Assembly (NCBI RefSeq): GCF_963678635.1
Contig: NC_087062.1
Location: forward strand, 23,042,370 to 23,106,369
DNA from: Symsagittifera roscoffensis
Lineage: Eukaryota > Xenacoelomorpha > Acoela > Convolutidae
Length of the DNA: 64,000 bases
Direction of reading: 5' to 3'
Part shown: piece by piece, positions 1 through 10,211 of the stretch
Layout of the letters: each line of letters begins with the position of its first letter
Position numbering within the stretch: position 1 is the stretch's first letter
Notes under the pieces: model-generated
Told to the model about the DNA's origin: nothing
The model's input: the letters and a program-made list of their open reading frames with translations, nothing else
Databases searched by the model: none
Made by a program: the position numbers and the translations under genes

Positions 1-986
1 GTGATTTCAAATTTTAATTGTAGACTATTTTGTTGGAGTATTTGGATGTTATGATCACGAATGTCTTCGTGGATGTCTTGTCTATATTGTAGTCTATTTA
101 GTGCCCAGTTGTGGAGTCGGTTACTTTCTGGGTGCTGTCCAAATAATGGTGGAGGTGCTGTGAATGTATTCCAGTCTAGTCTTAAAGGAATATTTGTTGA
201 TGATTGTTCTCGGTATCTAGCGTCGAGGTTATTTGGGAAATTGAAGTTAAAAGGTGGTGGTGAAATCTGGCTTATTGATGGTGTTGATGGTGGTGATAAT
301 GTTTCTGGTAGTGATGAGGATGTTGTTGTATCCGTAGAAATATCTATTGGATCATTGATTAAATTTGGTTCACCTTGTGTGAATGAATGTGTTGTCCAGT
401 ATGGTAGTCGTGATGTTTGGTTTGTAGGGTTAAAGGGATTTTCACGTATTTGTTCAGATGTTGGTGTTGAACCTAAGTAATCTGAGGGTAGGCTTGAGGT
501 GCTACGTTGTGAAAGAAGCGTAGGGGTTTCTGGTAATATACCGATGGGGTTCTCTGGAGTACTTTGTGATGGTGACTGGGGTATATCAAAATGAACTCGG
601 GGAGTTTGAAAATTCCTGTTTCGTCGAGGATGTATAATTTGTCTATTTATTTCGACTGTATTTTGGTTTTGACTAGGATTTCGTATTCTACTTAATTCTT
701 GTGGTAGTGTTGGGTATAAGTTATATGTTGGTTCGCTTAGAGGTGCTTGTCGTTGAACTGGTTCTAGTGGTTCAGATAAGCGAGCGTGTCGTTCTTCAAA
801 GGTATATGGGTTATCTTGAAAGGAAATTCGTGTGGATGCTTGGGGGTTTTGGGTAGTTGAAGATGGTGTTGGGTTATCTTGGGATGATGTCGGTGAAGAC
901 TGACTGAGTGATTGTTGGTTAGCAATTTTTGATGGTTTTTTATTTATTCTTTTAGTGGAAAAATTTATGTTTATTATAGTATTCTT
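1..986 (-). CDS. 3'-terminal ORF of element A, no ATG, unknown product (partial)
   Basis: An open frame of about 328 codons runs from base 986 to the window edge with no stop and no methionine codon. The product is rich in Pro, Ser, Thr, Gln and Asn for its first ~230 residues, then becomes more ordered with Trp, Leu and Arg (around bases 1-170). The frame begins directly behind TTCTTTTTCTAG (minus strand), a good splice-acceptor match, so it could be read from a spliced subgenomic RNA as retroviral env genes are. No signal peptide, furin site or fusion peptide is visible, so an Env assignment is not supported. Element D has an ORF in the same position with similar composition and a similar Pro/Trp stretch. 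Function unknown. Confidence 0.55.
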
Positions 987-1140
987 CTAGAAAAAGAATT
1001 AGGAGGATTGTTGCTAGGGCGAATGTGATGATTGCTTTCTTTATACATTTGCATATTGTCAAGATGAGGGATGATAGAAATGTTATAAAAATTACAAATA
1101 GTAAAAAAATATCTGTTCTACTAAAAATGGTTCGTATCAT
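952..1140 (-). CDS. 62-aa two-helix membrane micro-ORF between pol and the 3' ORF
   Basis: A 62-codon ORF with an ATG start encodes a strongly hydrophobic peptide: two stretches of about 18-20 residues (roughly 11-29 and 36-51) separated by a short Cys/Lys-containing loop (CKCIKK), with basic residues near both ends. This fits a small membrane hairpin. It lies downstream of the integrase and overlaps the start of the ATG-less 3' ORF by about 35 bases in another frame. AT-rich DNA produces such ORFs by chance, so it may not be translated. If real, it could be a leader or membrane partner for the 3' ORF. No family recognised. Confidence 0.3.
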   Translation of the reverse strand: MIRTIFSRTDIFLLFVIFITFLSSLILTICKCIKKAIITFALATILLILFLEEYYNKHKFFH

Positions 1141-1990
1141 TTAGATAAGTTTTGTGAATCGTACCTGTGGATATAGTCAATAGCTTTTGAAAGTTGGAGG
1201 TATAGTTCAAATATGGAATAGAAAATTTAAAAAATATTGCAAAAAATGATTAAGATTATTACAAAAGATTCAAAGGTATCAAAAAAAAATATGATTAAAA
1301 GTTTAAATATCGTTAAAAAGTTTATGATAATGTTAAGAATTATGTTGACTGGTCGAGAGAAGAGCATTTAAGAAACGGCTTCTCGATCGAATATTTTTTG
1401 TTGTTTGAGGCAATTTCCAAGTGTGGTCGAATTATTTATTGGTTTTTTGACAAGTGGGTTGAGTTTTGTGAAAAATTGTTGGGGGCGAATTTTATGGTGA
1501 TCGGGAGGTCTTCTTTGTCTTTATTTTTATTTGTCAAGTGATCTGGGGTATATTTGAGATTTTTATACTTTAGGCTAATTAAAATGGTCGTTCTTTTACT
1601 TTAGGCTAATTTAACATATTTGTTTGGGGGGTATTTGAGGTCTGAGTTGGGGAAATATTGTTGATCTTTGGTTTATTAGATAAGGGAGGGTTATGATATT
1701 ATGGTGATATTTATTTTAGTTGTCAAGTTGGAATGGTTTGCTTATTTTTGACCTGGAGGTCGCAAAGTTATAGTTATAGATATGCCTGGAGTTTTATATC
1801 GTTCGTCTAGTTGATCTGTGTTAGAGTTAGAGAAAGTGACGGATTGGATGAATCCTATTGGCTAATTATGAACTAGAATCGCTGCGTGTTTGTCAGCATG
1901 TTATTTTGAAAAATGAAAGTTCAAAATATTTCAGAGGTGCAAAAATTATTAAATATAAAATTAAAGCTGTTTTTGAAATTCGACTTTCTT
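1141..1990 (-). other. Non-coding spacer between pol and 3' ORF of element A
   Basis: No ORF of note on either strand. A 14-base direct repeat (ACTTTAGGCTAATT on plus) occurs twice at about 1568 and 1597. No copy of the 11903-12312 LTR is present here, which is why the element is thought to continue to the left. Confidence 0.5.
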
Positions 1991-3696
1991 TTATATTTTA
2001 GATTGTGGAATGAATGTTTTATAGTTTTTACGTGGTTGATTTCTAAGTCGTGATGACTCTCTATGTTCTGATTTGTCGATTTGTTCTTGGGGTATTATTT
2101 TTTCTGTCAATTTTCTATTTTTTCTTTCTTTTCGAGGTATATTTTGATCTAGCTTTTTTGTATTGTTTTTCGTTATAGTTGATTTTTTATTTTGGTTCTC
2201 GAGATGAATGTCATATTGTTCCTTTGTTTTATTCTCCGTATGTGGGTTATTTTGAATAACTTTTAAACCTGTGAACGAATATAATTGAGTTAAATCGCGT
2301 AGTGCGTATTCTTTTGGGTAATAAGGTAATAGGTTGTTTCGATGTTGAACAATTTCTTTTTTGTCTGAGTCGGTGATTTTATATGTGACATCAGTGGGTT
2401 TGGCAATTATTTGGTATGGTCCTTTACGAAGGGGTTGTAATTTTTTAGAAATTCCTTTTTGAGTGTTAAAATTGGGTATTAAAACAAATGTTCCAATTTT
2501 TAAATCGGAGGCTGGTGTAAAGCGTGAATTTATTTGTTCATTAATGTTTTGCCTTTGTAACAACTTTTTTGTTACTTTTTGGTAAATTTCATTGTGTTTT
2601 TTATCTCTGTTTAAAATCCATTCGGTGTGTGTACCGGAGGCTAATTTAAGAATTTGTGGGTGATGAAAATGATCTTCATCGTGTGTATGTAAAGGTAAGT
2701 TATAACAAATTGAGTCTTTATTCGGTTGACAATAACTTTGTGCATTTTTATGAGAGTTTGCTGTAAACATAATTGGTTTGCGTGGCTTTTGATTAAAAAC
2801 CATTTCATATGGTGACATTCCTAGAGTTGTCGTGATTTGTGAATTATATGCTAAGGGAAATAGTTTTACATCTGCTGACCATTCGGTGTATCTTGTATCA
2901 TTTCCATTGATGATACATCTAAGATATTCTTGTAGTGAACGGTTCATACCTTCGACTAAGCCATTTGTCCAAGGTGCGTGAGATGTACGTGGTTTGTGTT
3001 TGATGTTATATAAATGACATAGTGTGATGATTTCATTATTTATGAATTCTGTACCGTTGTCTGTAACGAAAATTTCTGGTAGTCCGAATTTGGCTATCCA
3101 GTGTTCATAGAGTGTTGTGTAAGCGTAATAAGCGTTACAATGTGCACTGGGTTAAGTGCTGCATAATGTGTAAACGCGTCAACAATTACCATAATGTAGG
3201 AGTTTCCTTCGGATGAGGGTTAAATTGGTCCTTTTGTATCAAATGAAATACGGTGGTTAAAGTACAAACTTTGTCCTTTAAAATCTTGTTTTTGTGCTAT
3301 TTGTTTTTGATTTGGATAAGGTTTATTTAGCTGACATACTATACAATCATTGCATAGTACTTTTATCCAAATTGGTGCATTTGGAAAATAAAAGTTTTGT
3401 ATGAAATTTGAATATGTTTTCTCTGATCCAGAGTGTCCTTTAATGTTTTGTGTATGTGAAATATTAAAAGCTATAAGAATCATACTTAGAGGGAGACAGG
3501 GAACTGTAGATTCATTTAATTTGTATTCTGGAAGGTCTGTGTTTTCGTTAATTGTTGTATTATTAAATTTTCGAAAATATCGGAGGAGTGTTTTATTTCC
3601 TAAAATAGTTGTATCTGCCTTGACGGGTTTAGTTTTATATTTGTGCCATGATTTTAGTTGTCTAATTACTGGGTCAAGATTTTGATATTGTTTCAA
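1991..3696 (-). pseudogene. Integrase of element A, broken
   Basis: Retroviral-type integrase that would insert element cDNA. The N-terminal zinc-binding region (His...His...CNDC, about 3340-3480) is followed by the catalytic core: first Asp in ISFDTKGP (~3226), second Asp in VTDNGTEF (~3055), Glu in LVEGMN (~2955). The C-terminal part (1991-2947) holds RKGPYQI, the GPY/F module of Ty3/gypsy integrases, then a Lys/Asn-rich tail. Two lesions break it: an in-frame TAA just after the first Asp (~3220) and a one-base frameshift near 3140 between NPV and the next block. All three catalytic acidic residues remain readable. Overlaps the RNase H frame by four bases, consistent with one original polyprotein. 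Confidence 0.85.
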
Positions 3697-4739
3697 AGTA
3701 TTAATTGTAATTTTATCTGTTGGGGGAGAAAAATGTTTTCAATTTCTAATTTAGATAAAGGAATTGTATCAAGTGGGTCATGGAGGTCAAAAACTTGATT
3801 TATTGTGTATTTTGAATCGTTTGTTTGTGGTCCTGATAAATTTATTTTATCAGTTAGATTTTCTTTTTCAATTAATGGAAAAAGGTCTTTTTTATGCGGG
3901 TGTTGTTTTACTCTTTTTTGTTGGGTGTTATTTTTTATCCATTGTGAGTATGGAATTGGTTTGAAAGTTGATGTTCCAAGTAGATCAACTTCGTAGTGGT
4001 TATTTTGGCAATCTAAATAAAGTGGGAAGTGTTGTAGATTGTTTATCTGTGATTGTTCAACGTCAGTTTTTACTGCATATTTGCATTCTAGTCGGGGTGA
4101 TGTTTCGTTTTCTGCAAGGTAGAATTTTATATTTTTGGGTATTTCAACTGTAGTTTTACGTGTAAGTAATTCAGGTGGTGTATTTCGACTTAAAGTGTCT
4201 GGTAATGTAAGATTCTTTCCTGCTGTCCAAACTATATGTAAGTTTGGGAATTTCATTAGAATAAGTTGAAACCTATAAACTCGGTGATTTGGATTAGATT
4301 TTTGTGTAAAGAGAAAAATGATTGGTTTGTGATCTGTGAATTGAACTGTTGGATGTTTTGATCCAAGTATTAGAAATTCATATTCTGTTAGTGTATATAT
4401 TATGGCTGTACATTCTCTCATTAGAGTTGAGAGTCGTAGCTCTGCTTGAGTTAATAATCGAGAATTTGCTGTTATAAGATTCATTTTGTTTGTGCCATTG
4501 TGTGATTGTAATAATGCTGCGCCGATGCCAAAATTCGAAGCATCGCACATTGCATAGAATGGTTGATTTGGATCTGGAATTGTATTCGAAATTTGTTCAG
4601 TTAAGAGTTTTTTAATTTCTTCAAATCGTGCTTGATGTTCTGTGTTCCATTCAAAATTATTTTGTTGTCTAAGTATATTATAGAATGGTTTTAGGTATAA
4701 TTGCATTTTATAGACATATTTGCTTAAAAAATTTAACAT
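3693..4739 (-). pseudogene. RNase H and connection domain of element A pol
   Basis: Begins with FEEIKKLLTE, typical of the junction between RT thumb and RNase H in Ty3/gypsy elements. The first catalytic Asp is in YAMCDASNFGIGAALLQ (~4540), with Glu and Asp motifs further on (LMRECTAIIYTL; VQFTDHKPI; LTLPDTLSRN). The domain would degrade the RNA strand of the RNA:DNA hybrid. It sits one frame away from RT because of a frameshift near 4830. About 150 C-terminal residues link it to the integrase zinc region. The domain itself has no stop. Confidence 0.8.
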
Positions 4740-5622
4740 TCCAAGGAATTCTTGGATTTTCTTTTTGTTTGTTGGTGGTTGGAGCTTCTGAATAGCATCA
4801 ATGCGTGATTTTAATGGATGATTGTTTTCTTTCTATATTGTGTCCTAAGAATTTAACTCGTGTTAAAAAGAAGTGTGATTTGTCGGGAGCGGCCTTCAGA
4901 TTTTCGTTCTGAAGTATTTTGTGATAGTGTTCTAAAACATTAAACATTTCTTCTTTTGTCTGTGATTGCATAAAAACATCGTCTTAATAGGTGATTGCGT
5001 TTTTCTTGAGTATTAGTGGTCTAAAAATTTGGCTCATAAAAGCTGAAAATGCTGCTGGTCCTATGGATATTCCATAGAATAGGCGGTTGAATTCATATTG
5101 CTGATTTCCAATAACAAATTGTGTTAAGCGTCGCGATTGTTCATCTAGTGGCATTTGATTATATGCACTATTCATATCTGCGGTTGTAAAGTATTTTCCG
5201 TTTATTTTTGTTAAAATAACTTGTATTGGTTCAATAGGCCAATTGCATCTTGATTCGTCTATTAGTGAATTAAGGTGTCTAGCGTCTAGAACTATTTTTA
5301 ATGATTCTCCTTTTGCTAGTATGATAACAGGGTTGATAAATGTGTTACCTTTTGGTTGTTCTTCTTTGTTTACCGGTGAGATAATTTTGTATTGTTCTAA
5401 AATATCGAGTAATCTGTTTACTTTATCATATAAGTGAATTGGTACTTTACGTGCTCTTTGTTTTTTGAAAACTGCGTCAAGTTTTAATGGGAGATGTAGT
5501 GATGAGCTGATTTTTCCAACATCAAATTTGGATGTTGCATAGACTGATGAATATTTTATTAGCTGTTTGGCTAATTTATCAAATTCGTCTTGTGTTATTT
5601 GTGAATGTTGGAAGTTAAACAT
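4740..5622 (-). pseudogene. Reverse transcriptase of element A with a stop inside the YxDD motif
   Basis: The first 212 codons (4984-5622) contain RT motifs in order: NPVIILAK, LKIVLDARHLN, KYFTTADMNSAYNQM (first catalytic Asp), FNRLFYGISIGPAAF. The next codon group, the YxDD catalytic box, reads Tyr-stop-Asp-Asp: TAT TAA GAC GAT, with the TAA at 4984-4986. The frame then continues unbroken (DDVFMQSQTKEEM...) to about 4830, where a frameshift moves the thumb region to the RNase H frame. Change of one base in a TTA or ATA codon would account for the stop. The upstream protease ends only a few bases before, in the same frame. Confidence 0.85.
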
Positions 5623-5625
5623 TGT

Positions 5626-6837
5626 TTAAAATTTCTGTTGATTCTCTGTATAGTTATTTATGTTGAATGTAGGTTTGAAATATGGGGTTTTTGTGAAATA
5701 ATCTGTATTTCTTTTTTCATTACTTATTATATTATTTATGGATAATTCTTCATTAAGAATTGTGGATTGACAAATATCTAATAATTGGAGTATATTATTT
5801 ACGCGGTATGCTTTTTCGTGTACTGGTGATATCGTAGCGTTGGTTTCGCAATAGCCTAAAAGTCCTAAAGGTAATGTTACTTGATATGGTGTATTGTTGT
5901 ATACATGTAGAGAAATAATATCTGAATTCGAGTTTTTCAAATATTTTATGGATGAGATTGTTATTTTGAAAAACTTATGGATAGGTTTGAATTCAAAATC
6001 TGACATATAGAGTTGTTGTTTATTTTGTTTTTTATCATATTGGTGAACTTGTTTTATTGAAAAATTATATATGTTTCCTGATAGTGGTTTCAGGTGTTTT
6101 CTTTGTTGATTATATATTGGATAAAATTTTGAAAAGAATGGTGGTTGTTTATTTAATCTTTGAAAAAATGTTAGGGATGTGTCTTTTGTTTTTGTGTATT
6201 TATCTTTGATTAGTATTTTACTATTCAAAATGTTGATTGTTGGTATATATTTAGAGATAAATGGTATTCCAATAATTTTGTGTTTAATATCATTGATATG
6301 AAATATTTGTTTAAATGGTTTATTTAAAATTTTATTTTGCTCTATTGTTCTTGTGGGGAGAAGAAATAATTGAATTTTTCCATAGTTTACCAATGTTGAT
6401 CCTTGTGCTGTTGCTAGTTTACTGGAGGTTTCAAGAGGCGTTAGTTTTGGGTGTAATGTTTTTATCTCATTCCATGTGGGAATGTTTATTATGTTTGATT
6501 CTGCTCCTGAATCAATTAAAAAATCAATTTCAAGATCTGGTGGTTGAAATTCTTTGTTTCTTGGACTTTCTAAAAGAAATGGTATTGTCCAAATTTTTTC
6601 TTTGGGTTGTTTTTTTTGTATATTTTGATAGATGTGATTTGTATTCAAGCATTTTGTTTTATTATTTTCATTGGATTGATTTGTAGTGTTGATTTCGTTA
6701 GTTTCTTGTGCCGTTTGTGTAGAATGGATGGGTTCAATATAATAATTGTGAAGGAGTTCTAATTGATTTTCATATATATGTGATGAAAAAGGTTGTTCAT
6801 ATATAATAGGTTCGTAGTCATTTTCGACTGCTATCAT
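5626..6837 (-). CDS. Aspartic protease region of element A
   Basis: 403 codons. The retropepsin active site is LIDSGAES at residues 107-114, and HKIIGIPFISKY near residue 190 matches the second conserved block (I-[LI]-G). It would cleave the Gag-Pol precursor as a homodimer. The first ~80 residues are a variable Asn/Thr/Glu-rich linker and the last ~200 are not recognisable. It shares the frame of gag (one TGA at 7258-7260 intervenes) and of RT (one TAA at 5626-5628 intervenes), so it is most likely an internal part of a single Gag-Pro-Pol ORF rather than a separate gene. Confidence 0.75.
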   Translation of the reverse strand: MIAVENDYEPIIYEQPFSSHIYENQLELLHNYYIEPIHSTQTAQETNEINTTNQSNENNKTKCLNTNHIYQNIQKKQPKEKIWTIPFLLESPRNKEFQPPDLEIDFLIDSGAESNIINIPTWNEIKTLHPKLTPLETSSKLATAQGSTLVNYGKIQLFLLPTRTIEQNKILNKPFKQIFHINDIKHKIIGIPFISKYIPTINILNSKILIKDKYTKTKDTSLTFFQRLNKQPPFFSKFYPIYNQQRKHLKPLSGNIYNFSIKQVHQYDKKQNKQQLYMSDFEFKPIHKFFKITISSIKYLKNSNSDIISLHVYNNTPYQVTLPLGLLGYCETNATISPVHEKAYRVNNILQLLDICQSTILNEELSINNIISNEKRNTDYFTKTPYFKPTFNINNYTENQQKF

Positions 6838-8910
6838 ATTTATGGAGATAGTGTTTTCTGTATCACTTTCTGAATCTGATGATTCACAGTTTATCTGATT
6901 TAGTTGTAGTTCGTTATTTCCTGTGTCATCAATACCTGGGGGGTCTGATGTTGTTTCTGGATTTGATTGTACTTGATTAATATGTCTTTGATGTTTAGGT
7001 GTACTACTTCTGTGGCGATTGTTAGAATTATTATAATGGTTATTATTCCTGTGTGGTGATTGGGAATAATTTCTATAACGGTTATTATAACTTGAATGTC
7101 GATTTTGTGAATTATTTCGTGATCTGTTTTGATAATTATTGTTTGGTCTGTTATAGTTTGATCTATTATATGAGTTATTCCTTGATCGATTGTTCGGGTA
7201 ATTCTGGTTTCGGTTGTTTGAATAACTTCTATTTCGATTATTGGAGTAGTTTCTGTTTCAATTGTATGATGAGTTTCGTGATTGATTGTTTGGATAGTAA
7301 TTATTCCTTGATTGGGAATTAGATCTGGAAACAAATTGTGTTGTATTCGAATTTGATCTGGAGTAGTTATTTCGACTATTTGGTCTATTATAATGATTTT
7401 GTGACGAATTTTGTGTATTTCCTCGTTCTGGTGATCTTCCTCTATAACTTGAGTTATATGGTGATTGAGTTCTCGTGTAATTGGTATTGTTCGGAAGTGG
7501 TTTTCCTGAACTGTTGTTGCTGTATTCATTTTTGTTCGGTAGATTTTGATCTTTTTTCATGTACTGATAGAATGATTTATTTGGTTCTTTATATTTTTGA
7601 GGTTTGTTTCGGTTGTCCTGTTGTTTTTGTCTACATTCAGAAATACTATGTCCGTATCGTCGGCAATAATTACACCATTTTTTGAAAGATGGTTTGCCTT
7701 TAAAGTTTGGGTGTTTTTCATAAATATTGAGTGTTTCAGTGATTTTTTCAACGAGGTCTGTATCTGATTCCTGTATATTATTGATATTTGTGGTATTTGT
7801 TTCAATTCGGTTAACATATTGTAAGTTCAGATTTTCTGTTTCTTCAAGTTTCATTGTGATTTCCGCTTGCTCTAGTTTGTCTACTAGTTTTCGAAAATTT
7901 AAATCGGGCTCTCGAATTGAGGAGGGATGGGATGCTCTCTTTTTTATTGCTATTTTCCTTAATTGAGGTGTTAAGGTCATCATTAAGATTTCTGTCATTT
8001 TGGTGTTTTTATAGTCGGGTGTATTTAATGAATATGCTTTTCGAACTAGTGTTTCGATACGTACTGCTAATTGTTTGATGGTTTCATTTGGTAATCTGCG
8101 AATTTCATTACATAAAACTCTTTGTTGTTGTTTGTTTCTCTCGGAGTCAAACATTTTTGAAAATTCTTGTGTAAATCTTTTCCAGTTTGATTTTATTTCT
8201 ATAGGTAATACTGAAAACCATTTTTGGGCTGCGCCGTCTAAGGTTGTCTGTATCAACGCTGTGCGTCGATGTATCCAGTTTTGATGTAGTGGCGTATTAA
8301 TTGGTTCAGGTCCTATATTTAAAATTAAATTTGCTGTTACTGCATTTAAACAATCTTCTACAGAATATTCAGGGTCTGTTCCTGTGAATACCATTAATGG
8401 TTTGTTTGATGTTATTGATGATCCACCCATAAGGTATGGATTCATTGTCATTTGTAATGATTCTGCTGCATTTGGCATTTGTGAAAAATTCGAAAGTTGA
8501 TTTTTTGTTATTTCGTGTTGTTGAAGGTAATATGGAAGTGGTATTTCATTTTGCATTTGTGTTGGTTGATACGAGTGTGTAATCATTGGGTTTTGTGGCT
8601 GAATTGGTTGAAAAGATTGTGTATTATTTGGGTTTTGCATTTGTGTTGGTTGTTGATTTTGTGTATCTATTTGATGTGGAGAAAAAATTCTATGATATGT
8701 ATATGGTTTCTGCACTCCTTGTCCACGATATTCTTGAGTATATGGTGCAAATATATCTGGTTGTAAATAATCATCATCAGAGGATAGGTAATCCGTTTGA
8801 TGAGGTGCTTGTTTTTTATTTTTATTCTGTTGAAAGAATGGGTAGTTTTCACTACGATCCTGTGGAGGATGTGAATTAGTTTGAAAGTTTACTGAGTTGG
8901 TTGTTGCCAT
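6838..8910 (-). CDS. Gag of element A with CCHC zinc knuckle and Asn/Arg-rich tail
   Basis: The first 550 codons (7258-8910) end at TGA. Residues 1-160 are Gln/Pro/Asn-rich. Residues ~170-360 are a retrotransposon Gag capsid-like domain (TLDGAAQKWF, WKRFTQEFSKMF, RRLPNETIKQLAVRI). One CCHC knuckle spans 413-426 (CNYCRRYGHSISEC). Past the TGA the same frame stays open to the protease ATG at 6837 and encodes a low-complexity Asn/Arg/Ser/Tyr tail. The TGA is therefore either a point mutation or a readthrough stop. The frame is also open upstream of the ATG back to the C12 run in ORF2, so the true N-terminus may lie further up. Confidence 0.8.
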
Positions 8911-8933
8911 TGGACTATCCCAATATCGAGATC

Positions 8934-10211
8934 TTATCTGATTATTATTATTTTTTCGGGGGGGGGGGGATAGTTTGTTTTTGATGAATGTGTGTAATTA
9001 TAATTGTGTTCCGCAAAATTGTTTCTTGTGAACGTTCTGCGTGTTTTTGACGGTATTGTCATGGGTCTATATGTTTGATAATCCATTTGTGAATATTTTG
9101 GAGCAACCGAAGGTTTAACGGTTGATTGTAAGGTTACCTGTGCTAGTGAAGTGTTTGTATTTCTTGGTGTTGTTAAATTTGGACGTATTGGTGAAATACT
9201 TTGTTGTGTAGTTGTTGTTGTTTGGACAATTTCTTCATTTATGAACCGTGATGGTGTCTGAATATCTTGTTGAGTGAGATTCCTAGTTCCATTAGGGTTT
9301 TCATTGTGTATGACGGTCGAGTTTAAGCTGTTATTTCGCGTATCCGGTAGAAATGTATTGTAGTTTAATGGTGTTGCATCAATGGTTGATGGTATTACCC
9401 TTACATAATCTCTTGTATAAGATATTGTACTTATTGCTTGACTTGCAATTGATTGTGGGATATTTATAAATGCATAATGAGACCATTCGGGGTCCCAAAC
9501 GTAGTCTGACTGTTCTGTGATGGCGGTATCATCGTTTGAATTTTGAGGTCTGAAATTTTTTCTTGCTTGTGAAATTAAATCTATATTATGTGTGAAATAA
9601 TCTATTATAAACCATGCCAAAATTTTTTGTAAGTCATGTTTTGTATGTTGTGAAACATCATCTTTAGTGAAATTTTCTTTAATTATATGTAGAAAAGTTG
9701 AAAATAGTGTGATTTCATGTCGTACCCTTATATGTTTAGATGTCTCTGTCGGTGAGACACTTGGGATTGGGATTTCGTTTTCTAATATTGAGATATAACT
9801 ATATATTATGGCAAAAACTTCATTAGTAAATATGGAGTTTGCACTTTGTGAGTTATGATATTGTATGCTTTTTATATATTCTGAGAATACTTTTGAAAAT
9901 TCTAAATCAAGGTCGTCTGTTTGAATTACATATTTGCGGTGATTCGGGTTTGGTGAGCTGAATTCTATGGTGTAGATTCCGTATTGTTGTGTCAAATTAC
10001 ATATATCTTTCAGATAGTGATCAATAATTTGTCTTTTGATCATTACATCTGGGAACTCTGCTTTACATGGGCTGATTCCGGGTTCAAATAAATTTAGGAG
10101 TAAATTCTTGCAAAATATATGCTGCCCTCTATCATTGGGTGCATCTACGAGGAAGGGGTAGATATCGTCATCATCTGGACTATCTTCACTTGGAGTGTGT
10201 GTTTGGCTCAT
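8934..10211 (-). CDS. ORF2 of element A, possible N-terminal extension of Gag, unknown product
   Basis: 425 codons starting inside the end of ORF1 (26-base overlap) and stopping 24 bases before the gag ATG. The first ~230 residues are acidic and mixed, with predicted helical character and no recognised domain. The last ~200 are Thr/Ser/Asn/Pro-rich. Near its end lies a run of twelve C (8958-8969, G on plus) coding four prolines. One base of slippage there joins this frame to an open stretch leading straight into the gag ATG. ORF2 may therefore be the amino-terminal part of Gag. No membrane segments or signal peptide seen. Confidence 0.55.
   Translation of the reverse strand: MSQTHTPSEDSPDDDDIYPFLVDAPNDRGQHIFCKNLLLNLFEPGISPCKAEFPDVMIKRQIIDHYLKDICNLTQQYGIYTIEFSSPNPNHRKYVIQTDDLDLEFSKVFSEYIKSIQYHNSQSANSIFTNEVFAIIYSYISILENEIPIPSVSPTETSKHIRVRHEITLFSTFLHIIKENFTKDDVSQHTKHDLQKILAWFIIDYFTHNIDLISQARKNFRPQNSNDDTAITEQSDYVWDPEWSHYAFINIPQSIASQAISTISYTRDYVRVIPSTIDATPLNYNTFLPDTRNNSLNSTVIHNENPNGTRNLTQQDIQTPSRFINEEIVQTTTTTQQSISPIRPNLTTPRNTNTSLAQVTLQSTVKPSVAPKYSQMDYQTYRPMTIPSKTRRTFTRNNFAEHNYNYTHSSKTNYPPPPEKIIIIR

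Noticed and set aside
61-480. 139-codon plus-strand ORF
   Set aside because: Antisense shadow of element A's 3' ORF; composition bias of the minus strand keeps the opposite frame open.
1-986. Calling the 3' ORF an Env glycoprotein
   Set aside because: No signal peptide, cleavage site, fusion peptide or membrane anchor visible; the product is Pro/Ser/Thr/Gln-rich.
6900-7529. 209-codon minus-strand ORF rich in Ile/Thr/His
   Set aside because: It is the alternate-frame reading of the Asn/Arg/Ser/Tyr-rich gag tail; the gag-protease frame is continuous through it.
7053-8879. Several Tyr/Phe/Val-rich plus-strand ORFs opposite gag
   Set aside because: Antisense of Gln/Asn-rich gag codons; no start context or domain.
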